From positions 1 through 9,241 of the forward strand of contig JALOAJ010000059.1 in the NCBI GenBank assembly GCA_023228885.1: a stretch of DNA of 9,241 bases, given 5' to 3'. Below are positions 1 to 5,952 of the stretch, piece by piece. This DNA comes from Bacillota bacterium. Lineage in GTDB: Bacteria; Bacillota; Clostridia; Monoglobales; Firm-18. The position numbers and the translations under genes were made by a program. A model generated the notes under the pieces. The model made no database searches and was not told where the DNA came from. It worked only from the letters and a program-made list of their open reading frames with translations. How positions within the stretch are numbered: position 1 is the stretch's first letter; every line of letters begins with the position of its first letter.

Positions 1-1
1 T

Positions 2-520
2 CAATATATAGATGGAGTAACTTATAATGCACATTTAGGCGAAAAGACAAAGGAAGGAATCGTATATACTAATAATAAATGCAATTATTCGATTACCTTT
101 CCCTTAGATTGGGAAGGCTGGTATGCTATTAATGAATACGATGAAGGGTCTGTCGAGGTTAAATTTTTGGGCAAAAGTAAAACCGGCAGTATCTTGGACT
201 TTGACTTTAGCCGTGGAGGATTATCATGGTTTTTCATTTTAACGGAACAAAGATTAAATGAAGGTATCTATGATAGCATAGAACTAATAGGCGCAACTAA
301 TGAGTCGAATTATTATTATGCAACAGGCACAGGCTCTTATGTTGGAGCATTGCATTTCGCTTCAAGTAGGGACTATGGATATGATCTTGATGAAACAGAA
401 TTGGATTTAGCAGCCAAAGATTTAGATAAGTTAGGTCAAATGGGGTTGCAGGTAGATGACATTTTAAAAACCTTTTCCCCACTTCCTGATAATGCGACAA
501 AAGGAAAGGCGGAAAGTTGA
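2..520 (+). CDS. C-terminal part of an unrecognised, probably exported protein (5' truncated by window)
   Basis: The reading frame is open from base 2 to a TGA at 518-520 and gives 172 residues; the start lies outside the window. A TTG at 167 could be called as a start, but the same frame continues upstream without a stop and reads as coherent protein, so an internal start is unlikely. The visible part is acidic and rich in aromatic and beta-type residues: an ITFPLDWEGWY stretch near residue 34, then FFILTEQ, a YYYATGTGSYVGAL stretch, and a C-terminal helix ending in ILKTF. From memory, this pattern (FP.(S/D)W.G.Y, later YYY/ATGTG, closing ILKTF) resembles a poorly characterised domain at the C-terminus of some clostridial lipoproteins and surface proteins. 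No catalytic motif or membrane segment is visible. The function is unknown. It could be accessory cargo next to the tRNA gene. Confidence 0.7.
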   Translation, partial: QYIDGVTYNAHLGEKTKEGIVYTNNKCNYSITFPLDWEGWYAINEYDEGSVEVKFLGKSKTGSILDFDFSRGGLSWFFILTEQRLNEGIYDSIELIGATNESNYYYATGTGSYVGALHFASSRDYGYDLDETELDLAAKDLDKLGQMGLQVDDILKTFSPLPDNATKGKAES

Positions 521-780
521 TATTTGCTTTCTTAAATCGGAATAGTTATGATGTGTTGGGAATTGATATGAAAGCAAGAGGGCAAAAGCATTAATTATCT
601 ACTGCTACAGTTGCGAACTTTGCCAAAAAGGCGGCAGGGGTTGTGACCGCCTACCTTGGCTTTCGGCAGACAATAGCCTTGCCGTATCAATGCCAAAAGG
701 ACAGGTTAACCGAGGATACAATTGATTGGTAGCATTGCCGTATTTATTTGAAAGCTATTTTAAAATACAAAATCATAAAA
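521..780. other. Intergenic stretch without a convincing gene
   Basis: All frames are interrupted by stops. The longest open stretches are about 40 codons: one on the plus strand ending at a TAG near 730, and one on the minus strand across the same bases. Neither has a start with a ribosome binding site, and neither gives a protein I recognise. Bases about 601-715 are clearly richer in GC than the flanks and form two adjacent stem-loops, which are listed separately. The stretch could be the remnant of a decayed gene, a repeat element or a structured RNA. Nothing visible decides between these. Confidence 0.5.
622..660. other. Imperfect GC-rich stem-loop
   Basis: GCCAA (622-626) pairs with TTGGC (656-660) and AGGCGG (629-634) pairs with CCGCCT (647-652). 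This gives 11 base pairs with a small internal loop (AA against ACC) and a 12-base terminal loop. No T-run follows on either strand, so it does not look like an intrinsic terminator. A second, weaker hairpin lies just downstream (CGGCA 664-668 with TGCCG 680-684). The function is unknown. Confidence 0.4.
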
Positions 781-830
781 AATAAGGATGCAGGGCAAAA
801 ACAAATTTGTTTTTACTTTACATCCTTATT
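777..830 (-). terminator. Intrinsic terminator of the tRNA-Ser gene
   Basis: This is a two-part hairpin. The outer stem is AATAAGGATG (781-790) with CATCCTTATT (821-830). A 6-base internal mismatch separates it from a perfect 18-base palindrome (797-814). Read on the minus strand, the stem is followed by a T-rich run (TTTTATGATTTT, 780 downward), as expected for Rho-independent termination about 40 bases after the tRNA. No T-run follows on the plus strand, so it probably does not terminate the left-hand gene. Confidence 0.75.
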
Positions 831-867
831 AACCCAAACCCAATGTTTGAGCGGTGTTTTAAACCGT

Positions 868-958
868 TGGCGGAGAAACAGGGATTCGAACCCTGGGTAG
901 GGGTTAACCTACACACGCTTTCCAAGCGTGCGCCTTAAGCCAACTCGGCCATCTCTCC
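868..958 (-). tRNA. tRNA-Ser (anticodon GGA)
   Basis: Read on the minus strand, the gene starts GGAGAGA (958-952) and closes a 7-bp acceptor stem with TTTCTCC (878-872). The discriminator base is G and the CCA end is encoded (870-868). The T arm carries GGTTCGAATCC, and the D arm has the GGCCGAGTTGGC pattern typical of tRNA-Ser. The anticodon loop TTGGAAA places anticodon GGA at 923-921, which reads UCC and UCU codons. The 91-base length and the long variable arm between anticodon and T stems fit a class II serine tRNA. It has its own promoter (992-1020, minus strand) and a terminator at 777-830, so it is probably a single-gene unit. Confidence 0.95.
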
Positions 959-972
959 GAAAAAATCGTATG

Positions 973-1001
973 TTGCTTTTTTCACCCCCTTAGTATATAC
1001 T
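973..1001 (+). promoter_or_regulatory. trmN6: Sigma-A promoter for trmN6 (plus half of a symmetric bidirectional promoter)
   Basis: The -35 is TTGCTT (973-978), the spacer is 17 bases and the -10 is TATACT (996-1001). These are the same hexamers and spacing as the minus-strand promoter, mirrored about position 996.5. Transcription should begin near 1008, leaving a leader of about 30-45 bases before the trmN6 start. Confidence 0.7.
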
Positions 1002-1020
1002 GTTTTTATAAAAAAAGCAA
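992..1020 (-). promoter_or_regulatory. Sigma-A promoter for tRNA-Ser (minus half of a symmetric bidirectional promoter)
   Basis: On the minus strand the -35 is TTGCTT (1020-1015), the spacer is 17 bases and the -10 is TATACT (997-992). Transcription should begin near base 985, about 27 bases before the mature tRNA 5' end. The -10 overlaps the -10 of the opposite promoter by two bases. Confidence 0.75.
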
Positions 1021-1036
1021 CTGATTTTTAAAAATT

Positions 1037-1798
1037 GTGGTGATGATATTTTTGAAAACCTTTTTTATTTACCCGAATGAGCGCATTGACGATTTGCAAA
1101 TCCCGTTGGAAAACGGGGCTTTTGTGCGTATTATTCAAAACCCAAAATACTTTTGCTTTGGCATAGATGCAGTTTTGCTTGCTAATTTCGCCCATGTGCC
1201 AAAAGCTGCAACAGTAGCTGATTTGGGCTGCGGTTGCGGTGTTATCCCCCTTATTATTGCCGCCAAAACAAATGCAAAACACATTGTGGGTTTGGAAATT
1301 CAAGCAGAAATTGCGCAAATGGCGCAACGCAGCGTGAAATTAAACAACCTTGAGGAAAAAATAACGATAGAAAATGTTGATTTGCGAGAATATAAAAACA
1401 AGTCGATTTTTGATGTTGTAACATGCAATCCGCCGTATAAAGAACAGGGGGGCGGCCTAAAAAGCCGTAACATATACCATGCAATTGCACGGCATGAAAT
1501 TTTATGCACACTAAACGATGTTATAAAAACAGCGGCGCAACTTTTAAAGCCAAACGGGCGCTTGAATATGATTCATCGTCCCGAAAGGCTTGCGGATATA
1601 ATATGCTCTATGCGTGAAAACAAAATTGAGCCAAAGCGGCTTAGGTTTGTTCACCCAAAGCCAAGTAAAACGGCAACATCATTGCTGATTGAAGGCATAA
1701 AAGGAGGCGCCCCTAAAGTTTTTTTAGAGCCACCCCTTTATGTTTATAATGAAAACGGCGAATATTCAAACGAAATAAAAGTAATATACAATAAATAA
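1037..1798 (+). CDS. trmN6: tRNA1(Val) (adenine(37)-N6)-methyltransferase
   Basis: This is a class I SAM-dependent methyltransferase of the YfiC/YabB (TrmN6) group, which forms N6-methyladenosine at position 37 of tRNA-Val in the cytoplasm. Visible signs in the 253-residue frame are the N-terminal family signature NERIDDLQ (14-21), then RIIQNPKYFCFGIDAVLLANF (starting at 31), the SAM-binding loop DLGCGCG (62-68) and the amino-methyltransferase motif NPPY (131-134). Length and motif order fit the family. The start is uncertain. GTG 1037 is the longest; ATG 1043 and TTG 1052 are in frame. GGTGAT at 1039-1044 could act as a ribosome binding site for TTG 1052, which would give a typical N-terminus. 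The gene probably uses the promoter shared with tRNA-Ser and ends one base before the glnS stop, facing it. The PPY-type motif makes a DNA or protein-release-factor methylase conceivable, but the IDDLQ signature favours TrmN6. Confidence 0.88.
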   Translation: MVMIFLKTFFIYPNERIDDLQIPLENGAFVRIIQNPKYFCFGIDAVLLANFAHVPKAATVADLGCGCGVIPLIIAAKTNAKHIVGLEIQAEIAQMAQRSVKLNNLEEKITIENVDLREYKNKSIFDVVTCNPPYKEQGGGLKSRNIYHAIARHEILCTLNDVIKTAAQLLKPNGRLNMIHRPERLADIICSMRENKIEPKRLRFVHPKPSKTATSLLIEGIKGGAPKVFLEPPLYVYNENGEYSNEIKVIYNK

Positions 1799-1799
1799 T

Positions 1800-3464
1800 T
1801 TATTTTGGTCTGTAACTGCTTTTTAGCGGAGCGGTTCTGTTAAAAACGCCATCATGCTTGCTGTCTTTTACATAATACCCCTGCCGCACAAACTGAATAT
1901 TCTCTCCTGTTTTGGCGTGTTCAAGAGCCAATTCCATTTTACAGTTGTCATACACCTCTAAAGAGTCGGGGTCAAGAAACTCCTCGAAATTATCATCTTC
2001 CAACAGCGATGAAACATTTTCTTTATTAAAAAGTTGATTGTAAATGCGAAATTGCGCATCTAAGGTGTGCCCGGCGGAAAGCCAATGTATTGTGCCTCTT
2101 ACCTTGCGCCCATCGGCGGGCTTGTTGTTTTTGGTTTCAAGGTCAACGGTGCATAAAAGTTTTGCTGCATTCCCTTTTTCATCGTATTCCACTTCATTGC
2201 ATTTTAAAATGTATGCCCCCATTAAGCGAACCTCACCGCCTAATACCAAACGCTTAAAGCCCGGCGCGGGCTCTACCAAAAAATCGGATTGCTCAATGTA
2301 TAATTCATTTGTAAAGGGCAAGCTTCTTTTGCCCTGCTCCGGCTTTTGGGGGTTGTTTGATATATCAAAGTATTCAATTTCGTTTGATGGGTAATTTGTA
2401 ATTATAACGCTAAGAGGCTGTGTAACGGCAATTCTTCTTTGCGCTGTTTCGTTAAGCTCTGTGCATAGACAGTGCTCTAAAAACTTAACATCTGCAATGC
2501 TGAAAGTTTTTGAAACGCCGCTTTTGGAGATAAACTCAAATATGGCCGATGGGGTGTATCCCTTCCTGCGAAGCCCGCAAAGGGTGGGCATTCGTGGGTC
2601 GTCCCAACCGTCAACAACATTTGTTTCAACAAGTTTTCTCAAATAACGCTTGCTCATTACGGTGTATGTCATGTTTAGCCGAGCAAACTCATATTGATGC
2701 GGCTTATGGCTGACGCCTATGTTATCTATAACCCAATCATAAAGCGGGCGGTGGTTTTCAAATTCAATGCTGCAAAGCGAATGGGTTATGCCTTCTTGCG
2801 CATCTTGAATCGGATGTGCAAAATCGTACATAGGATATATGCACCATTTGTCGCCTTGTCGGTGATGGCTTGCATAAATTATTCTGTATAAAACAGGGTC
2901 TCTCATATTCATATTAGAAGACGACATGTCAATCTTGGCGCGCAATGTGCACTCGCCCTCGGCAAACGCCCCCGCCTTCATTTTTTCAAACAGCTCAAGA
3001 TTTTCCCGAACGCTTCTGTTCCTGTACGGGCTTTCTTTGCCCCCCTCGGTAAGCGTTCCCCGATATTCGCTCATTTGCTCTTGCGACAAATCGCAAACAT
3101 ATGCCTTCCCGTCTATTATGAGTTTTTTGGCATATTCGTAACATTGGTCAAAGTAGTCCGAGCCATAAAAAATGCCCCCCGAAGGAATTGCCCCCAGCCA
3201 CATCAAATCTTCTTCAATAGAAATTACATACTCTTCTTCTTCTTTTACCGGGTTTGTATCGTCATACCTTAAATTAAATTTGCCGCCATATTTTTTGGCT
3301 ATGGTATAATTTATCCAAATAGCCTTTGCACTCCCAATATGCAAATATCCGTTAGGTTCAGGAGGAAAACGGGTGTGAATTTCTTCTGCCAACCCTTCTT
3401 GTAAATCCTTATCGATTATATCATGTATAAAATTTGAAGCAACATCTTCCACTTTTAAAACCAT
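1800..3464 (-). CDS. glnS: Glutaminyl-tRNA synthetase
   Basis: This class Ic aminoacyl-tRNA synthetase charges tRNA-Gln with glutamine in the cytoplasm. The 554 residues match the usual length of bacterial GlnRS. The HIGH motif is HIGS in PPEPNGYLHIGSAK (35-47), and the KMSKS equivalent is VMSKR (269-273), the GlnRS-type variant. DFAHPIQDAQEGITHSLCS (214-232) and EFENHRPLYDW (234-244) mark it as GlnRS rather than GluRS. The C-terminal half contains the two beta-barrel anticodon-binding region (from about residue 335). The ATG at 3464 is abutted by AAAGGA with no spacer. A GTG at codon 5 (3452) would lie 12 bases from the same ribosome binding site, so the start may be four codons later. The gene has its own promoter. 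Many Firmicutes lack GlnRS and make Gln-tRNA by GatCAB transamidation, so its presence fits Clostridia that carry the direct route. Confidence 0.97.
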   Translation of the reverse strand: MVLKVEDVASNFIHDIIDKDLQEGLAEEIHTRFPPEPNGYLHIGSAKAIWINYTIAKKYGGKFNLRYDDTNPVKEEEEYVISIEEDLMWLGAIPSGGIFYGSDYFDQCYEYAKKLIIDGKAYVCDLSQEQMSEYRGTLTEGGKESPYRNRSVRENLELFEKMKAGAFAEGECTLRAKIDMSSSNMNMRDPVLYRIIYASHHRQGDKWCIYPMYDFAHPIQDAQEGITHSLCSIEFENHRPLYDWVIDNIGVSHKPHQYEFARLNMTYTVMSKRYLRKLVETNVVDGWDDPRMPTLCGLRRKGYTPSAIFEFISKSGVSKTFSIADVKFLEHCLCTELNETAQRRIAVTQPLSVIITNYPSNEIEYFDISNNPQKPEQGKRSLPFTNELYIEQSDFLVEPAPGFKRLVLGGEVRLMGAYILKCNEVEYDEKGNAAKLLCTVDLETKNNKPADGRKVRGTIHWLSAGHTLDAQFRIYNQLFNKENVSSLLEDDNFEEFLDPDSLEVYDNCKMELALEHAKTGENIQFVRQGYYVKDSKHDGVFNRTAPLKSSYRPK

Positions 3465-3492
3465 TCCTTTCTTTTGTTCGACAGCCTATATT

Positions 3493-3521
3493 ATTTTACA
3501 TAATATAACCTCGGTTGTCAA
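3493..3521 (-). promoter_or_regulatory. glnS: Sigma-A promoter of glnS
   Basis: On the minus strand the -35 is the consensus TTGACA (3521-3516), the spacer is 17 bases and the -10 is TAAAAT (3498-3493). Transcription should start near 3486, about 20 bases before the start codon. The leader is too short for a T-box riboswitch. A second TTGACA lies 29 bases further upstream (3550-3545) but has only a poor -10 (TATTTC). Confidence 0.75.
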
Positions 3522-3574
3522 GAAATATCGTTTTTTGTGTAGCATGTCAACCAAAAAAAGAATGTTTTTTAAGA

Positions 3575-3601
3575 TAAATTAAAAGGGCTTTTACAAGCCC
3601 T
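3575..3601 (-). terminator. Terminator overlapping the stop codon of the exported protein gene
   Basis: AAGCCCT (3601-3595 on the plus strand) and AGGGCTT (3584-3590) form a 7-bp stem with a 4-base loop. On the minus strand the T-rich sequence TTTAATTTATCTT follows. The TAA stop of the upstream gene lies at the loop. The T-run is interrupted, so termination may be incomplete. It separates the mazEF-linked unit from the glnS promoter. Confidence 0.6.
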
Positions 3602-4028
3602 CGGTTATGCCGTATTTGCCCTTAATCATAACAATAACATCATCTGCCGCCGTTATTCCGCGCCCGTCCGAGAGCGGAACAATTAAAAGCGAATTTGCCG
3701 GAACATTTGCACCGTTTTGCAAATCCACGCCCGATGTCACATTGGCAATGCCACCCTTTTGGGTTGCTATAACGCTTGCGGCGCCTTTTCGCAAAATAAT
3801 CTCTGCCCCCGCTTCACAAATAACGCTTTTGCCTGCGGCAACTTCAACCACTTCAAATATTGTTGCAGACGACTGCTCTATTTGCTTTGTTATCGACGGC
3901 ATAAGAATTTGCTCAATGTAACTTAGCGTAATAACCGGGTCGTCCTCGCCCCCGGGGGTTGCAAACAAGTATTTTGTACTAACAAAAACAAAGCCCAAAA
4001 CAAGCAAAAGAACAAGCCTTTTTTTCAT
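3591..4028 (-). CDS. Small exported protein of unknown function, directly downstream of mazF
   Basis: The frame gives 145 residues from ATG 4028. Residues 1-23 form a signal peptide or anchor: a basic start MKKR, a hydrophobic core LVLLLVLGFVFV, and a possible cleavage after LFA. The mature part opens with PGGEDDPVITLSYIEQ (25-40) and continues as a beta-rich, glycine-rich domain: FEVVEVAAGKSVICEAGAEIILRKGAASVI, then LLIVPLSDGRGI and VIVMIKGKYGI. From memory this is a recurring but unnamed clostridial/bacillar exported family (DP.(V/I)T.SY, FEVV.V..G, PRSDGRGI, VM..G.Y). I cannot give it a function. A longer start at ATG 4040 is directly abutted by AAGGG with no spacer. ATG 4028 lies 12 bases from that site and gives the cleaner signal peptide. 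The gene follows mazF by 30 bases and ends in a terminator, so it is probably in the mazEF transcript. Confidence 0.8.
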   Translation of the reverse strand: MKKRLVLLLVLGFVFVSTKYLFATPGGEDDPVITLSYIEQILMPSITKQIEQSSATIFEVVEVAAGKSVICEAGAEIILRKGAASVIATQKGGIANVTSGVDLQNGANVPANSLLIVPLSDGRGITAADDVIVMIKGKYGITEGL

Positions 4029-4058
4029 ACTTTTAATCATCCCTTCGCATCGGCAAAG

Positions 4059-4406
4059 TTATTCTTCAATCCCAAAACTTATTGCAAGCGCATCATTTAC
4101 CTTTTTTGTAAGATTATCATCAAGGTGCCCAATCTTTTCTTTCAACCGCTTTTTATCAATTGTTCGTATTTGTTCCATAAGTATCACAGAATCCTTAGCC
4201 AACCCGTATGCTGCCGCATCAATTTCAATATGCGTCGGCATTTTAGCTTTGTTTATTTGTGATGTTATAGCTGCGGCAATTACTGTAGGGCTGTATTTGT
4301 TTCCAATATCATTCTGCACAATAAGCACAGGTCTTACGCCACCCTGCTCTGAGCCTATTACAGGGCTTAGGTCTGCGTAAAATATGTCTCCCCTTTTTAC
4401 TATCAC
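4059..4406 (-). CDS. mazF: MazF/EndoA-family endoribonuclease toxin
   Basis: This is a sequence-specific mRNA interferase of the PemK/MazF family, closest in look to Bacillus EndoA (NdoA), which cleaves single-stranded RNA at UACAU. From GTG 4406 it has 115 residues, the usual size. The start reads IVKRGDIFYADLSPVIGSEQGG (2-23), followed by R25 in GVRPV and T48 in AAITSQ, the two conserved catalytic-site positions. VILMEQIRTIDKKRL and IGHLDD follow, as in the family. A longer frame to 4466 exists, but the extension overlaps the antitoxin and does not look like MazF. The GTG lies one base after the antitoxin TAG, with GGAG about 10 bases upstream inside the antitoxin gene, so translation is probably coupled. 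All key residues are present, so the toxin looks intact. Confidence 0.95.
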   Translation of the reverse strand: MIVKRGDIFYADLSPVIGSEQGGVRPVLIVQNDIGNKYSPTVIAAAITSQINKAKMPTHIEIDAAAYGLAKDSVILMEQIRTIDKKRLKEKIGHLDDNLTKKVNDALAISFGIEE

Positions 4407-4407
4407 A

Positions 4408-4683
4408 CTATTCACACTCCGAAAGTTTTTCCTCATACACAAGATGCAACCCATTATCTGCATCAAAACACATTTTTGCCCACTCTAAATTAATATCCGA
4501 CATGAGCATATACCCCTGTTTTAACTGTTCTTCTATCTCTTTCTTTTTTCGGTGAGATACATATTCCCTCATTGCTTCACGGATAAGTTCACTTCTGCTT
4601 ATACCGCTGCGGTTAACAAAGGCATCAACCTCATCCAGCAGAGTGTTTGGCAGTGATACCAAAATTCTTTTTGACTCTGCCAC
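4408..4683 (-). CDS. mazE: Ribbon-helix-helix antitoxin of the EndoAI/MazE type
   Basis: This is the antitoxin partner of the adjacent MazF. It is a CopG/Arc-like ribbon-helix-helix protein expected to dimerise, bind its own promoter and inhibit the toxin with its C-terminal tail. From GTG 4683 it has 91 residues, close to Bacillus EndoAI. KRILVSLP (5-12) forms the DNA-binding strand, followed by helix LLDEVDAFV (15-23) and SRSELIREAMREYV (29-42). A charged RKKKEIEEQLKQGY linker and a C-terminal toxin-binding part DINLEWAKM follow. The GTG is preceded by GGGGGA with a 9-base spacer (4698-4693). An ATG at 4731 adds 16 residues but has no ribosome binding site and lies very near the predicted transcript start. 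The gene has its own promoter and ends one base before mazF. Confidence 0.92.
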   Translation of the reverse strand: MAESKRILVSLPNTLLDEVDAFVNRSGISRSELIREAMREYVSHRKKKEIEEQLKQGYMLMSDINLEWAKMCFDADNGLHLVYEEKLSECE

Positions 4684-4729
4684 TTTGACCAGTCCCCCAT
4701 TCGAGTAGATTTCTCTATATCTGTTTTGC

Positions 4730-4760
4730 ATATACTACTTGGATATACTAATTATATACC
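4730..4760. repeat. Direct repeats at the mazEF transcription start (candidate operator)
   Basis: ATATACTA occurs at 4730-4737 and again at 4743-4750, with a partial copy ATATACC at 4754-4760 that overlaps the -10. Ribbon-helix-helix antitoxins commonly repress their own operon by binding short repeated half-sites across the promoter, so these are plausible sites. The DNA is very AT-rich, so chance similarity is possible. Confidence 0.4.
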
Positions 4761-4779
4761 TTTTATGTAACGAAGTCAA
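4751..4779 (-). promoter_or_regulatory. mazE: Sigma-A promoter of mazEF
   Basis: On the minus strand the -35 is TTGACT (4779-4774), the spacer is 17 bases and the -10 is a perfect TATAAT (4756-4751). It begins about 18 bases after the alr stop codon. Transcription should start near 4744, giving a leader of about 60 bases before the GTG start of mazE. The toxin-antitoxin pair can therefore be expressed independently of the alr operon. Confidence 0.8.
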
Positions 4780-4797
4780 TGTTAATATAAGGTAATG

Positions 4798-5952
4798 TTA
4801 AACCAGATAGTTGAGAATCTTTACTATTTTATCTTTGCGAATGTAGTATCGGGGAACCCTTTTTCCAATCAAGCATAAAATTTCGTAATTTATTGTACCT
4901 TCAATTTTCGCCAATGTTTCAACGGAATTTTCAAGTTTTCCCTGTCTTCCAAAAAGCACAACCTCATCACCGATACTAATATTATTGACATGAGTTGTAT
5001 CAATAATACATTGATCCATACATATTGTGCCAACCACCGGCGCAAATTGTCCGTTTATAATGACTTTTGCCTTCCCGGAAAGCAAACGAGAATACCCATC
5101 CGCATAACCGACCGGCAGCGTTGCCACCTTGCTTTTTTTTGTAGTTACAAATTTTCCGCCATAGCTTATTTTTTCACCGCTGCCAATCTCCTTTATAAGT
5201 GCAACCTTTGTTTTAAACATCATTGCAGGCTTTAGCGACAAATCATATTTTAACTCGGACGGATAAAAGCCGTAAAGCGAAATGCCAACCCTAATCATAT
5301 CAAGGTGCATATTTGGAAACCGCATTGCTGCCGAACTGTTGCATACATGCTTTACAGGTATATGCAACCCCGCCTTTTCCAATTCGGCTGAAAATTCCAT
5401 AAATCGCTCAAATTGAAGGTTTGTAAATGATTCGTCTTGCTCGTCAGCGCATGAAAAATGTGTAAACAGTCCTTCAATTTCAATGTTAGGCAGGTTGGAG
5501 ATTTCTAATATCCGTTTTATTGTGTCATCCCTCAAAAGAAAACCCAGCCTATTCATTCCGGTATCAATTTTAATATGAACTTTTGCCGTTTTACCGAGTT
5601 TCTTTGCGGCCTTTGATATAATGCTTGCGGTGTCTAAGCAGTATATTGTTTGCGTTATGTCAAGCTGAACAAGCTGCTGCGCATATTGAGGGGGGGTGTG
5701 CCCCAGTATCAGTATCGGCTTTTCAATATGGTTTTCCCGAAGAGATACCGCTTCATCCGCCGTTGCAACTCCCAGCATGCAAACATCTGTGCCCAAAACA
5801 GCTTTTGAAACCTCAACGGCGCCAAAGCCGTAGGCGTCTGCTTTTACCACCGCCATTATTTTAGAGTTTGTTGCAATCCTTTTAAACTGGCTTATGTTGT
5901 GTTCTATTGCATCAAGCGAAACTTCACACCATGCTCTGTCAGCAATTGTCAT
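4798..5952 (-). CDS. alr: Alanine racemase
   Basis: This PLP-dependent enzyme interconverts L- and D-alanine in the cytoplasm and supplies D-Ala for peptidoglycan. The 384 residues from ATG 5952 fit the family. The PLP lysine is K37 in AVVKADAYGFG. IDTGMNRLGF (129-138) and THFSCAD (164-170) are family motifs. The catalytic tyrosine is Y264 in KISYGGKF, and VGTICMDQ (307-314) forms part of the active site of the partner subunit. ATG 5952 was preferred to GTG 5961 because AGGTGA sits 5 bases before it, whereas GTG 5961 lies within that site. The gene overlaps the end of the NAD(P)HX repair gene by 14 bases, so translation is probably coupled. The acpS-alr-mazE-mazF order matches that known from Bacillus subtilis. 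Confidence 0.97.
   Translation of the reverse strand: MTIADRAWCEVSLDAIEHNISQFKRIATNSKIMAVVKADAYGFGAVEVSKAVLGTDVCMLGVATADEAVSLRENHIEKPILILGHTPPQYAQQLVQLDITQTIYCLDTASIISKAAKKLGKTAKVHIKIDTGMNRLGFLLRDDTIKRILEISNLPNIEIEGLFTHFSCADEQDESFTNLQFERFMEFSAELEKAGLHIPVKHVCNSSAAMRFPNMHLDMIRVGISLYGFYPSELKYDLSLKPAMMFKTKVALIKEIGSGEKISYGGKFVTTKKSKVATLPVGYADGYSRLLSGKAKVIINGQFAPVVGTICMDQCIIDTTHVNNISIGDEVVLFGRQGKLENSVETLAKIEGTINYEILCLIGKRVPRYYIRKDKIVKILNYLV

Noticed and set aside
594..732. Open stretches of about 40 codons on both strands as a possible recombinase or mobilisation gene remnant
   Set aside because: Neither frame has a usable start or a motif I can tie to a family; kept only as a structured, unexplained patch.
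788..829. Short plus-strand frame starting MQGKNKFVF
   Set aside because: It is simply the sequence of the tRNA terminator hairpin; it has no ribosome binding site and is about 14 codons long.
1028..1511. Minus-strand frames across trmN6
   Set aside because: They are shadows of the trmN6 coding frame, which carries complete family motifs.
3465..3590. T-box riboswitch ahead of glnS
   Set aside because: The predicted transcript start is only about 20 bases from the start codon, and no T-box consensus is seen.
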